Positions 44,587 to 53,251 of a DNA stretch of 64,000 nt are shown here, piece by piece. The position numbers and the translations under genes were made by a program. The stretch is taken from positions 1,116,001 to 1,180,000 of the forward strand of contig NZ_FNRQ01000001.1 of the NCBI RefSeq assembly GCF_900107685.1, in the 5' to 3' direction. Under the pieces are notes generated by a model that worked only from the letters and a program-made list of their open reading frames with translations, ran no database searches and was not told the DNA's origin. Each line of letters starts with the position of its first letter. Within the stretch, counting starts at the first letter, position 1. This DNA comes from Paraburkholderia sartisoli. GTDB taxonomy: Bacteria; Pseudomonadota; Gammaproteobacteria; Burkholderiales; Burkholderiaceae.

Positions 44587-46694
44587 GCGTCGGAAGGCGA
44601 AGACCCGTCGTGGGAGAGCCGGATCTGCAGCCGGTGCATCTTCCGGTACAGCGTGTTGCGGCTGATGCCGAGCCCCTTCGCGACGTTGCTGACGTTCCAG
44701 CGATGTTCGTCGAGCAGCGCCAGCACCGTCTCACGCTCTTTCAGCTGGATTGCGTTGAGCGTCGAAGTGTCGGCGTCGTCGGCCGCGCGTGGGGGCGTGG
44801 CGGCGCCGGGCAGGCCCGTGGACCGCGCAAGGCCCGGCGCGTCGTACGCGCTCGCGGCGCTTGCCGCACCGGCGGCGGCAGCGCCGGAAGCGCCGCGGCA
44901 GATATCCGCGGGGAGATGCGAGCAGCGGATTTCGTCGCCGTCGCAGAGCGCCATCGCCATCTGCAGCACGTGACGCAACTGGCGGATGTTGCCGGGCCAC
45001 GCATAACCGAGCAGCGCGCGCTGGGCTTCCGTGCTGAGCGTGGGCGGATCGTCCGTTTCGCTTTCGAGGATGTGATGGATCAACGCGAGCGCATCGGCAC
45101 GGTCGCGTAGCGCGGGGAGATTGATTTCGATGCCGTTCAGCCGGTAATACAGGTCTTCGCGGAACTGGCCGTTCTGCACGAGCTCCATCAGGTTGCGGTG
45201 GCTCGCGCTGATCAGCTGGAAATCCACCTTGACGGTGACTTCCGCGCCGAGCGGCGTGACTTCCTGCTCTTCGAGCACGCGCAGCAGGCGCGCCTGGAGC
45301 GCCATCGGCATGTCGCCGATTTCGTCGAGAAAGAGCGTCCCGCTGTTCGCCTGCACGATCTTGCCGCGCCGTCCTTCGCGCTGCGCGCCCGTGAACGCGC
45401 CCGCACGATAGCCGAACAGTTCGCTTTCGATCAGGTTCTCCGGCAGCGAGGCGCAGTTCACCGCGACAAACGCGCCCGCGCTGTTCGGGCTGATGCTGTG
45501 CAGCGCGTTCGCAAACACTTCCTTGCCGGTGCCGGTCTGCCCGCGCAGGATGATCGGAATCTTGCGCTGGATCACGCGCGCCGCGAGCTGGATCTGCGAA
45601 GCCATGCCGGGGTCGCCGAATTCCAGATGCGAGAGCTTGTCGAGCCGGTTGGCCTGCCCGCGCGCTTCCCGGCTATCGCGCGGCCTGACGCTCCGGCTGC
45701 GTGCGGCGGACGGGTATTCGCGCGCGGCCGGATCGGTCATCAGGATGCGCGTCGCGGTGTCGGTGGCGTCGCGCGGCGTCTGCGCGATCAGGAAAAAGCG
45801 GTTGTTGGCGTTCGCGCTGTACACGGTCACCGGATGGAACGAGCCCCGGATGCTGCGCGCGAGCATGTCTTCGAGCGACGAGTTGAACGCCTCCTCGATG
45901 CGCTTGCCGACCAGTTCCGCGTGCGAGCGGTAATCGAGCTGGAAGAGGGCGCTGCGGCTCGCGGCCAGCACGACGCCTTCGTCGCTGACGGCGAGCTTGC
46001 CCGCATGCAGCGTACCGACGAACTCGGGGCGGCTATGAAAGTGGATCATGTGCGCGCGGCGGTAACGCGCGTCGATCAGGCGGTTTTCGATCATCTGCCG
46101 CGACATGCCGACGAGCACCAGCGAATGCTGCTGCAACAGCTTCGAGCGGCTCGTCACGTCGAGCACGCCGGCAACCGCGCCGCGATCGTCGAAGATCGGC
46201 GCGGCCGAGCAGGTCAGCGACGTGTAACGCGGATAGAAGTGCTCGTGCTGGTACACCGCGATACATTCGCGTTCGGCAAGACAGGTGCCCATGCCGTTTG
46301 TGCCCGCTTCGCGCTCGCTCCAAAGCGCGCCGACACGCAGGCCGTCGGCGGCCACGGCTTCGCCGAACGGCACCGACGACACCTGATGCACGATCACGCC
46401 TTCCGCGTCCACCAGCACGACGGCCAGTTCGGGATCGGCGAGCTGCTGGTACAGCGTGGTCATCTCGAGCTTCGAACAGGCGATCAGGTCGCTCGCGGCT
46501 TCGCGCCGCGCGGCCAGCTCCTGCTGCGTGAGAATGGGCGGCATCACGAAATGCGCGGGATCGAGCCTGAATTCGTTCAGGCAGCGCGTCCATGACTGCG
46601 CCACCGAGGCACTGGTGGGCCGTGTCGCCACCTGGTTGTGGACGGTACTGAGTACTTCCCGGACATGCGTGTTGATGTCTGCAAGCGACGACAT
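44583..46694 (-). CDS. sigma-54-dependent activator (AcoR-like, GAF-PAS-AAA-Fis)
   Basis: A 703-residue enhancer-binding protein. Residues about 60-210 form a GAF-like sensor (REAGTNGMGTCLAERECIAV); a PAS-like region covers about 240-330. The AAA+ domain has Walker A RGQTGTGKEVFANAL, the sigma-54 contact loop GAFTGA and LFLDEIGDMP. A Fis-type helix-turn-helix closes it (WNVSNVAKGLGISRNTLYRK). It starts at 46694 (GGAGA upstream) and is coupled to dmrB by ATGA. It is the only sigma-54 activator in the window and lies among six candidate -24/-12 promoters. The inducer may be an alcohol, aldehyde or C1 intermediate. Confidence 0.92.
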   Translation of the reverse strand: MSSLADINTHVREVLSTVHNQVATRPTSASVAQSWTRCLNEFRLDPAHFVMPPILTQQELAARREAASDLIACSKLEMTTLYQQLADPELAVVLVDAEGVIVHQVSSVPFGEAVAADGLRVGALWSEREAGTNGMGTCLAERECIAVYQHEHFYPRYTSLTCSAAPIFDDRGAVAGVLDVTSRSKLLQQHSLVLVGMSRQMIENRLIDARYRRAHMIHFHSRPEFVGTLHAGKLAVSDEGVVLAASRSALFQLDYRSHAELVGKRIEEAFNSSLEDMLARSIRGSFHPVTVYSANANNRFFLIAQTPRDATDTATRILMTDPAAREYPSAARSRSVRPRDSREARGQANRLDKLSHLEFGDPGMASQIQLAARVIQRKIPIILRGQTGTGKEVFANALHSISPNSAGAFVAVNCASLPENLIESELFGYRAGAFTGAQREGRRGKIVQANSGTLFLDEIGDMPMALQARLLRVLEEQEVTPLGAEVTVKVDFQLISASHRNLMELVQNGQFREDLYYRLNGIEINLPALRDRADALALIHHILESETDDPPTLSTEAQRALLGYAWPGNIRQLRHVLQMAMALCDGDEIRCSHLPADICRGASGAAAAGAASAASAYDAPGLARSTGLPGAATPPRAADDADTSTLNAIQLKERETVLALLDEHRWNVSNVAKGLGISRNTLYRKMHRLQIRLSHDGSSPSDA

Positions 46695-46707
46695 GGGGCC
46701 TTGTCTC

Positions 46708-46732
46708 CGTGGCGTCCGGCGCAGACGCCACG
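46708..46732 (-). promoter_or_regulatory. 9-bp hairpin touching the ribosome site of the sigma-54 activator
   Basis: In the mRNA, CGTGGCGTC pairs perfectly with GACGCCACG around a seven-base loop. Its 3' arm ends inside the GGAGA ribosome site, 14 bases before the start codon at 46694. It could limit translation of the activator; no T run follows, so it is not a normal terminator. Confidence 0.4.
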
Positions 46733-47117
46733 CACGCTGCGTGACGCCTCCCCGGCGCGTATCTATGTAGGTTTCCCCTCGCGCTGCTGTGTCTCGAGGC
46801 ACGCATGCGCGTCAACCAGCCCAATCCTGTTCCGCAACCGCGGTACACGTGAGTATGGCAGCGCTAGCCTTTAAGCGCAGGCTTCACTCATTCAAACTCT
46901 ACAACCGATAGCGACAGGGTTCAATCATTAGTCGCAGCAATATGCGTGTGTGCGCCCGAAATTTGCTTTGCTGTGCAAAAGCCTTCCGGAAGTCGAACGA
47001 TCCGGCATCGTGCATCCGTTTGTGCGTCATAAACGGCGCATTGTGTCCGGCGTGCGCGCGAAGGCCACCTGATCCGCCGGAAAGCGCGGATTTTCACACC
47101 CAGAGGACACACACACC
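46733..47117 (+). other. divergent gap, activator and second folB
   Basis: 385 bases. A TGTGTC half-site occurs near 46788, and an imperfect inverted repeat GCTTTGCTGTGCAAAAGC near 46967. I found no convincing -24/-12 element for the plus-strand folB copy. The sequence is slightly richer in A/T around 46860-46930, where promoters for both directions may lie. Confidence 0.35.
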
Positions 47118-47642
47118 ATGGACCGTTTCGACGCGATTCGCCATAGCGGTTTTTCCGCTGTTTCCCGGATGTCCGGCGTGGTGCAGCATGCGCCCACCGG
47201 ATTTTCCATGACGGATGAGGTCGCGGCGCCAATGGACATCGTCTATATCGAAGGATTCACGGGCCAGACGGTGATCGGCATCGACACGTCGGAGCTGCAC
47301 GCGCCCCAGCCGGTGCGCATGAGCCTCGCGATCGGCGTGCCGTCGATCCGCGCGTGCGTGACGGACCGCATCGACGACACGATCAACTATGCCGCAGTGC
47401 GCGAGGCGCTGCACGCCCTGCTCGAAACGCACGGCGTGCAACTGCTCGAAGCGCTCGCGGAACAGGTCGCGCAACTGCTGATCGCGGATTTCGGCGCGCA
47501 CTGGGTGCGGGTTTCACTCGCGAAGCCGGCCAAATTCGACGACGTCGAATCGGTCGGCGTGCTGATCGAGCGCCGGCGCGACGCACGCGGCACGGCGCGT
47601 GCGACGTGGGCTTCGCTCGGCGAAGGCCTGATTCCCGACTGA
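47118..47642 (+). CDS. dihydroneopterin aldolase family protein (second FolB copy)
   Basis: A 174-residue FolB-fold protein with an extra 35-residue N-terminus, then IVYIEGFTGQTVIGIDTSEL, CVTDRIDDTINYAAVREALH and the KP motif in VRVSLAKPAKFDD. Pterin-anchoring glutamate and lysine are retained. It lies between the H4MPT regulator/dmrB genes and fae, so it probably supplies the pterin of H4MPT, in parallel with the folate-linked copy at 12325. The two copies share little beyond core motifs. AGAGGACACACACACC precedes the ATG. Confidence 0.83.
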   Translation: MDRFDAIRHSGFSAVSRMSGVVQHAPTGFSMTDEVAAPMDIVYIEGFTGQTVIGIDTSELHAPQPVRMSLAIGVPSIRACVTDRIDDTINYAAVREALHALLETHGVQLLEALAEQVAQLLIADFGAHWVRVSLAKPAKFDDVESVGVLIERRRDARGTARATWASLGEGLIPD

Positions 47643-47690
47643 ACGCGGATACGTCATATCGCGTCATGAAACGGCGCGCCATGACGTGAA

Positions 47691-47714
47691 ACGGCGTGGC
47701 ATGTGTCACGCCGT
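47691..47714 (+). terminator. bidirectional hairpin between converging genes
   Basis: ACGGCGTG pairs perfectly with CACGCCGT around the eight-base loop GCATGTGT, in the 104-base gap between two converging genes. A second small inverted repeat (GTCATG/CATGAC) lies just before it. T runs are short on both sides. Confidence 0.5.
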
Positions 47715-47746
47715 CAAACCACATACGCGCGCACACACGTTTTGCG

Positions 47747-48178
47747 CTATTTGTTCGCCGATGCGGCTGGCGTCGCGACTGCCGCGGTCTTGTGGACGCC
47801 ACAGGCGCGATAGGCCTCGGCCTGCAGGGTGAGGAATTTCTTCGACTGCGCGCGGGCCAGGTCGACGCGGAATTCTCCGCCGCCCTCGCCGCCAAGCGTC
47901 GCGTACTTCGCGAACGTCGACTGTTCGACGTAATCGTCATAGGGCAGCGCGGCCGCGATATGGTCGATGGCGCACGAGCATTTGTAGACGTTGGCGAAAT
48001 CGTGGCCGTTGTCGTCCATGCAGCCGAGCACGTATTCGACCCGTCCCTGGGTGGGATAGTTGTAACCTTGTGCCGCGTTCGCGCCACTCGTCGCCGCATC
48101 CTGCGCGGACGAAACCGCCGGCGCCACAGTCAATGCGCAGCATGCAAGCATCAGCAGCACGCGACAGGGTGAAGTCAT
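47747..48178 (-). CDS. small secreted cysteine-containing protein, unknown
   Basis: A 143-residue protein with a signal peptide (MTSPCRVLLMLACCALTVAP, cleavage near SSAQ). The mature part has VLGCMDDNG, VYKCSCAIDHIA and YRACGVHK, i.e. four cysteines that could bind metal or form disulfides. I do not recognise a named family with certainty; similar small periplasmic proteins occur beside fae and xox genes of proteobacteria. It follows fae by 149 bases on the same strand. A role in periplasmic alcohol oxidation is only inferred from signal and location. Confidence 0.7.
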   Translation of the reverse strand: MTSPCRVLLMLACCALTVAPAVSSAQDAATSGANAAQGYNYPTQGRVEYVLGCMDDNGHDFANVYKCSCAIDHIAAALPYDDYVEQSTFAKYATLGGEGGGEFRVDLARAQSKKFLTLQAEAYRACGVHKTAAVATPAASANK

Positions 48179-48216
48179 GCCGGAACCTCGTTGTCAATGC
48201 ATCGATCTGCGTTCGC

Positions 48217-48247
48217 CGCGGCGAGGCTCGATGCGGGTCTCGCCGCG
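48217..48247 (-). terminator. 9-bp hairpin downstream of fae
   Basis: CGCGGCGAG (48217-48225) pairs perfectly with CTCGCCGCG (48239-48247) around a 13-base loop, 80-110 bases after the fae stop and before the small secreted-protein gene. No T run, so it may be an mRNA-stabilising element instead of a terminator. Confidence 0.35.
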
Positions 48248-48327
48248 ACTCTGGCGTGCCGCTGCCAGGCTGGCCGCGCAGCGGGCCAGTGAGCCGGCCA
48301 GCTGCGCGGGTCAACCTGATGGGCCGT

Positions 48328-48837
48328 TCAGTTGGGCGCGAACGGATGCGCGGCGGTTGCCTTCTTCGCGACCACCTCCGCCGCGCTGGGCTCGCCCGCT
48401 ACCGCGCGCTGGATCGCTTCGCGCGTCGCCTTGTAGTTGTACTCCTGGATCTTCTTGTCGTCGTCGGCCTGCCAGTGGATGAAGACGCCGACGCACACGA
48501 ACAGGTCATCGGCCTCGTCCTTCGGGATCGTGCCGTCCTCGACGCTGTCGGCCACCGCGAGCGCCACCGCGTGCTGCGCCGGGCCGAACATCTGCACGGC
48601 CTGTTTCGCACCCTTGATCGTCACCTTGTTGAACATCACGGTGTTCGGCTTGGTGAGCAGATTCGGCGCGATCACTGCCAGCAACGACGTAAAGCCGTCC
48701 TTGTTGTTCGTTAGCGCGTGGCAGAACGCCGTTTCGGCAGCAGAACCTCGCGGTCCGATCAGCAGGTCGATGTGCGCGACCTCGTTGCCGTCACCGACCA
48801 GTGACTCTCCTACCATGACGCGGTTGATTTTGGCCAT
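48328..48837 (-). CDS. fae: formaldehyde-activating enzyme
   Basis: A 169-residue enzyme joining formaldehyde and H4MPT to methylene-H4MPT. It begins [20 protein letters not shown] with the catalytic histidine at AHIDLLIG (residue 22), followed by [18 protein letters not shown] and [29 protein letters not shown] precedes the ATG. It is preceded by its own sigma-54-like promoter and stands at the end of the mtdB-mch run, linking XoxF-derived formaldehyde to the H4MPT pathway. Confidence 0.97.
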   Translation of the reverse strand: MAKINRVMVGESLVGDGNEVAHIDLLIGPRGSAAETAFCHALTNNKDGFTSLLAVIAPNLLTKPNTVMFNKVTIKGAKQAVQMFGPAQHAVALAVADSVEDGTIPKDEADDLFVCVGVFIHWQADDDKKIQEYNYKATREAIQRAVAGEPSAAEVVAKKATAAHPFAPN

Positions 48838-48950
48838 GCTGTTCCTCCAGTGATTGTGTACAGGATGTGTCGGACTGCGTTCAACTCGCGACGCCGCAAC
48901 AACGGCCGCGCAAGACGTGGATGAGCGCCACGCTAAGCCAGGTGTTCCTA

Positions 48951-48965
48951 ACATGTTCCGTGCCA
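48951..48965 (-). promoter_or_regulatory. sigma-54 promoter candidate of fae
   Basis: On the minus strand, TGGCACG-GAAC-ATGT has a perfect -24 and a weaker -12 (GT instead of GC), 114 bases before fae. TGTGTA (48855) and TGTGTCGG (48866) lie downstream of it in the leader, an unusual place for activator sites. Confidence 0.5.
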
Positions 48966-49022
48966 ATCCCGACCCGCACGCGTGGCGCACTGCATCATGA
49001 GGTCGTACCGGCGACGCATCTT

Positions 49023-49925
49023 TCATGCGCCAGCGACGGGCCCGACGTCGTCGAGAACGCCGGCGACAAAGAGCGTGGCGACCGTCAGATCGGCGCTCGT
49101 GCCCGGATTGATGCCGCGCGCCTTCAGTTCGGCGTCCCAGCGCGCGAGTGCGTTCGCGGCGATTCCGTCTTCCGCGCCGCGCGTTTTGTCGCGTGCGATG
49201 CGCCATTGCGCGTGCTGGCGCTGTGCTTCGCGCGTGACACTTTGCGCCACCGTCTCACCGTGTTTGCGCACAATGTGCGAATCGGGCCAGCGGCTCAGGT
49301 ACGTGAGATACACGTCGAGCGTGACGACGCCTGGTCGCGTTTCGCGCGGCCATTCGTGCGCGGCGGCGTCGTGGATTTCGAATACGTCGCGAAAGCCTTC
49401 CGCGTATTGCCGCGCGATGCTGTCGCGCGCGGCGGCGAGCGCCATGGCCTCGCGCAGCGACACCGTCGGCTCGGCGTGGACGGTCTGCTCGGGCGCGTCG
49501 CCGAGGCCGCCCGGGTTCGCAAGCGCGATCGCGCGATAGGCGGCGCGGGCGTCGTCGATATCCAGCGCGGCGAGGGCCGCTTCCGTGGCGCGCTGCCACG
49601 CGGCGGCGTCGCGCGGCGCGGGGGTCGATTCGAGCGCGGCGGCGAGCGGCGCGACCAGCAGCACGATGCCGAGATTCGTGTTGCACGCGACGCGCGCGCG
49701 CGTGAGCGTGACCGCGTCGAGAATGCGCGGGCCGATTGCTGCGCCGCGGCTAAACAGCGCGTCCGCCGCAACGGTCGCGCTTTCGATGAACTGGGCCGAC
49801 GTCATGCCGTGTCCCGCGCTTTCGACGCTGACGTTGCCGGGCTTCGCCGTCTCCACGTCGAGCCGGCAGGCGCGCAGGAACGCCGCGCGCGCGTGTGCCG
49901 GTGTGATGCCGTCAGCGGCCCGCAT
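49023..49925 (-). CDS. CitG-like (triphosphoribosyl-dephospho-CoA synthase family) protein of the H4MPT cluster
   Basis: A 300-residue all-helical CitG/MdcB-family protein: [37 protein letters not shown] and [20 protein letters not shown]. It has no citrate-lyase neighbours; instead it lies between mch and fae, where methylotrophs carry an unassigned gene (orf7-like, from memory). A nucleotide- or phosphoribosyl-transfer step in H4MPT synthesis is an inference. Its start overlaps the previous ligase gene by 14 bases. Confidence 0.83.
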   Translation of the reverse strand: MRAADGITPAHARAAFLRACRLDVETAKPGNVSVESAGHGMTSAQFIESATVAADALFSRGAAIGPRILDAVTLTRARVACNTNLGIVLLVAPLAAALESTPAPRDAAAWQRATEAALAALDIDDARAAYRAIALANPGGLGDAPEQTVHAEPTVSLREAMALAAARDSIARQYAEGFRDVFEIHDAAAHEWPRETRPGVVTLDVYLTYLSRWPDSHIVRKHGETVAQSVTREAQRQHAQWRIARDKTRGAEDGIAANALARWDAELKARGINPGTSADLTVATLFVAGVLDDVGPVAGA

Positions 49926-50973
49926 GGGCGCCGCCTGCGAGCGGCAGGACGTTGGCCGGTGCGTCGCGCGAAGCGGCGAGCTTGCGATCCAGCAGATCGT
50001 CGACGAGCAGGGCGGCGATATCGCGCGACGTCACCGATTGCAGGCCGCGCCATGCCGCGACGCCGTTGACCTCCAGCACGAGCGGGCGCGATGCGTTGCC
50101 GGGATCCGGGATCAGGTCCACGCCGGCATAGTCGAGCCCGAGCGCCACGGTGGCGCGCACGGCGATATCGGCGAGCGCGTCGTCGAGCGCGGCGGGCTCG
50201 CACGTGGCGCCCTGCGCGAAGTTGTGAATCCAGCCCTTGCCGCCCGTTCGCCGCATCGCCGCGACGGCGCGACCGCCGACCACGAGCACGCGCCAGTCGA
50301 AGCCATCCGGTCCGCCATCGACATAGCGCTGCAGATACGCCACGTGCCGGTACGCGCCGAGCGACGGCAGCGGTGTGAGCGTTCGGCTGGCCCGGGTGTG
50401 CGCCCCACCCTGGACGCTGGCGCCGAGCCGCCGCAGGCCTTTGCCCTGCGAGCCGAACAGCGGCTTGAGCACGACCTGACGGCCCGCGGCGGCCTCGCGC
50501 ATCAGCACGCGCTGGGCATGCACGGTCGATTCGGCGGCCCATGTCGGTGGCGTCGGCACGCCGTGACGGTTGAGCAGGAAACTCGTCATCGATTTGTCGA
50601 CGCTGCGTTCGATCGCGCGCGCATCGTTGTAGACGGGCACGCCGCATTCGCGCAGCGCGTGCAGGATGCCAAGACGCAGCGTCACCTGTTCGAACGTGCC
50701 GCCCGCGATGCCGCGCACGAACACCGCGTCGGGCAGCGCATGGCCGAAGCCGGGTAGCGCGAGCCCGTACGGCGCCCACGTCGTATCGATGCGGCAACCG
50801 GCGAGGTCGATGCAGCGGGCTTCGACGCCGCGCGCGCGAAACGCGCGCTTCAGGCGCGTGGTGTGCCAGCCGGTCTCGTCGGTCATGATCGCGACGCGCA
50901 GGCCGGTTGACACGACGACGTCGGGCGTACCGGGTGTATCGGACGTCCCGGGCGTGGCAGGCGTCCCGCTCAT
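49912..50973 (-). CDS. RimK-like ATP-grasp ligase of the H4MPT cluster
   Basis: A 353-residue ATP-grasp ligase: SVDKSMTSFLLNRHGVPTPP, VVLKPLFGSQGKGLRRLG, and LDYAGVDLIPDPGN with LVLEVNGVAAWRG. It resembles RimK/MptN ligases that add glutamate to coenzyme F420 or H4MPT, and sits in the position of orf5 of methylotroph clusters (from memory). The ATG at 50973 overlaps the mch stop in ATGA. Its N-terminus carries a short low-complexity repeat (TPATPGTSDTPGTPD). Confidence 0.83.
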   Translation of the reverse strand: MSGTPATPGTSDTPGTPDVVVSTGLRVAIMTDETGWHTTRLKRAFRARGVEARCIDLAGCRIDTTWAPYGLALPGFGHALPDAVFVRGIAGGTFEQVTLRLGILHALRECGVPVYNDARAIERSVDKSMTSFLLNRHGVPTPPTWAAESTVHAQRVLMREAAAGRQVVLKPLFGSQGKGLRRLGASVQGGAHTRASRTLTPLPSLGAYRHVAYLQRYVDGGPDGFDWRVLVVGGRAVAAMRRTGGKGWIHNFAQGATCEPAALDDALADIAVRATVALGLDYAGVDLIPDPGNASRPLVLEVNGVAAWRGLQSVTSRDIAALLVDDLLDRKLAASRDAPANVLPLAGGAHAGR

Positions 50974-51998
50974 GGCGCGGGCCTCGCGCCCCATTGCGCC
51001 TGCAGCAAGGCCGCGTTGACGCTTCCGCCGTGATACGTCGCGCCGCTTTCGAGGCTGCTGATCCACACTTCGGCGGGCGCGAAGAGCGCCGCGTCGATCT
51101 GGTAGAAGTCGTAGTTGAACGACGCGAAGATTTCCGCGAACGGGCGCCCGTAGTCACGCGCGTTCGAGGACGGCAACTCCATCGCCAGCCGCCTTGCGAC
51201 CGCGTCCTGTCTGACGGTGAGATGCACACGTCCGCCATACAGGATCGCGTCGTTGGTGCGGCCCATCGCCTGAATGCCGTCGGGCGCGGGCGGCGGCAGC
51301 GGCGCCGCGCCGCTCGCCTCGACGATCTCGTGCAGATCGACGCCGAGCACGTGCGTCTTGTGCAGCGCAACTTCGACGACCCGCGCGACGACCTGTACCG
51401 TCCCCGCCACAGCGTGTGTCGGCGTGACGATCAGTGTCAGCCGGTCCGGCGCGAGGCCGCAGTCGCGCACGACCTTGTCGATGATGACGGGCGGCGGCGG
51501 CCGATCCACTTCGAGCACCAGCGCGCCACGGTCGTGCCGGTCGCGATAGCCGAGCCCGGCGAACAGCTCTTCCTTGCCCGCCAGCGCGCGCGCCGGCCCC
51601 GAGCCGAGCGAGAAAAACTTCTTGCCGCCGGTCTGTTCCTTCGTCGCCGAGAGGCTCCAGCCGGCGTACTGGCTGGCGAGACAGGCCAGCACCGGTGACG
51701 ACGTCCGCACGTCGATCGTGACGGGCCAGAACGGCTCGGCTTCCGTGTTCATGTGCGTCGTGACGTGCCCGAGGCCGCCCATGCAGATGCGCGCGATCAG
51801 CAGGCCCGCGTCGATGCTGCCTGGCGCCTCGATGCCGGCATCGACGATGACGGTGCCCGCGTCGGTGCGCGACGTGGCGACGCGCAGTTGCGCGGCTTCG
51901 TCGATGAGTTGCGCGACGAGCGGCGCGCTGAGTGCGTTCACGCTCAGCGCGGCGACGGGCGGCGTGCCGGAAGGATGATCAGCCGGGGATGACGTCAT
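50970..51998 (-). CDS. mch: methenyl-H4MPT cyclohydrolase
   Basis: A 342-residue cyclohydrolase converting methenyl-H4MPT to N5-formyl-H4MPT. Family landmarks are SVNALSAPLVAQLIDEA, ARICMGGLGHVTTH, ASQYAGWSLSATKEQTGGKK, FFSLGSGPARALAGKEELF and GRTNDAILYGGRVHLT. The ATG at 51998 lies 20 bases inside the end of the preceding ATP-grasp gene. Provides the substrate of FhcABCD. Confidence 0.96.
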   Translation of the reverse strand: MTSSPADHPSGTPPVAALSVNALSAPLVAQLIDEAAQLRVATSRTDAGTVIVDAGIEAPGSIDAGLLIARICMGGLGHVTTHMNTEAEPFWPVTIDVRTSSPVLACLASQYAGWSLSATKEQTGGKKFFSLGSGPARALAGKEELFAGLGYRDRHDRGALVLEVDRPPPPVIIDKVVRDCGLAPDRLTLIVTPTHAVAGTVQVVARVVEVALHKTHVLGVDLHEIVEASGAAPLPPPAPDGIQAMGRTNDAILYGGRVHLTVRQDAVARRLAMELPSSNARDYGRPFAEIFASFNYDFYQIDAALFAPAEVWISSLESGATYHGGSVNAALLQAQWGARPAP

Positions 51999-53238
51999 GG
52001 GCGGGCTCGTGACAGGTTGCGATGCGTTGCAGGAGGCGCGCGCGTTCGCGTTCCAGCGCGTGCGGGACGTCGTCGGCGCAGGGCGCGGTGACGAACAGCG
52101 TGCAGACCGGCTGGCCCGCCTCGATGCGCGTGCCCGGCTGCGGGACGTCATGACAGACCGGATCGTCGAGGCAGGCGTCGCTGAACGCCTGTGTGACGGT
52201 GAAGCCGTGCGGCGCGAACAGCACGCGCTGGCCGGCGCGCCCGCTGGTGCATGATCCAGTGCGTGGTCCGGCACGATCAGACGGCGCGGCGTCGGGGAGC
52301 CTGCCATGCAGGCACGCGTCGATGTGACAGGCGAGGAGGCCGCGCGGCCATTGCCCGGGCCAGACGGCTTCGTAGAGCGCCATCGTCGACGAAGGCCGCG
52401 CGTTGATTTCGAGCACCTGAAGCGATTCGCCGTCGAGCATGAAGTCGATGCTGTTCAGGCCCGTCAGCCCGGCGCGCGCGACGATCGCGCGGATCGTCGC
52501 GTCGAGCGTTCTGGCGACGTTGCGAGGCAGCTCGACAGGTCCGGTCGAGCCCGCATGCACGAAGGGCAGGGTGCCCGCCTTCACGACGAGTTGCCGTGCG
52601 TAGCCGATGACAACCGCTTCGCGACGCGCCGCGACGAAAAGCGCCGACATCGGCTGCCCGGGAACGAGCCGCTGGAAATAGGACCCGGGCGCGGCTTCAT
52701 CTGGCGTACACGTGTCGAGCGGTTCGATATGCGTGCCGCCGCAACCATGCGCCTGCTTGACGAGCCAGCCGGTCTCATCGTGGGCGGGCCGCGCGAACGA
52801 CACCGCCGGGTGCGCGATATCGAGCGCATCCAGCAGCGCGAAAAAGCGCTGCGGGTCGCGCACGGCGGCGTGCGCATCGTGGCTGTTGCCGAGACAATGC
52901 GGCATGTGCGGCGCGCGATGCAGGCTGTCGACAAGCGGCTCGATGCCGCTACCCGCGACGTACCCCAGCAGGTGCGGGATGCGCGCCACGCGCGCGAGCG
53001 CGTCGAGAAGCCGTTCGCGATCGATCCGCAACGCGCCGCTGCCGTCGCCGATATTGAACCAGGCACCGGCGTGCTGCTGCGTGTCGCGGTCACCGAAGAT
53101 ATCGAGCGCGATGACGTTCAGTCCGGCGCGTGCCGCCGATTGCGCCAGCATCCGCGCCGACAGCCCCACGACCGCGACGCACGGCGCGCGCGCGGGCGCT
53201 GGCTTCATGGCGCGCGGCGACGACTCCGTCGATGACAT
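51979..53238 (-). CDS. ATP-grasp protein between mtdB and mch
   Basis: A 419-residue protein: APCVAVVGLSARMLAQSAAR, DIFGDRDTQQHAGAW, a central ATP-grasp core (ETGWLVKQAHGCGGTHIEPL) and metal ligands in LNSIDFMLDGE and VLEINARPSSTMALYE. A similar gene (orfY-like, from memory) lies between mtdB and mch of methylotrophs. It should form an amide or peptide bond in H4MPT or methanofuran synthesis, substrate unknown. Starts are 53238 or ATG 53208; it begins 13 bases after mtdB. Confidence 0.82.
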   Translation of the reverse strand: MSSTESSPRAMKPAPARAPCVAVVGLSARMLAQSAARAGLNVIALDIFGDRDTQQHAGAWFNIGDGSGALRIDRERLLDALARVARIPHLLGYVAGSGIEPLVDSLHRAPHMPHCLGNSHDAHAAVRDPQRFFALLDALDIAHPAVSFARPAHDETGWLVKQAHGCGGTHIEPLDTCTPDEAAPGSYFQRLVPGQPMSALFVAARREAVVIGYARQLVVKAGTLPFVHAGSTGPVELPRNVARTLDATIRAIVARAGLTGLNSIDFMLDGESLQVLEINARPSSTMALYEAVWPGQWPRGLLACHIDACLHGRLPDAAPSDRAGPRTGSCTSGRAGQRVLFAPHGFTVTQAFSDACLDDPVCHDVPQPGTRIEAGQPVCTLFVTAPCADDVPHALERERARLLQRIATCHEPAHDVIPG

Positions 53239-53251
53239 GAACGCGGTCCGC

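Noticed and set aside
45198-46595. 465-residue plus-strand frame opposite the sigma-54 activator
   Set aside because: Repeat of Arg/Ala/His codons typical of antisense frames; activator domains are complete on the minus strand.
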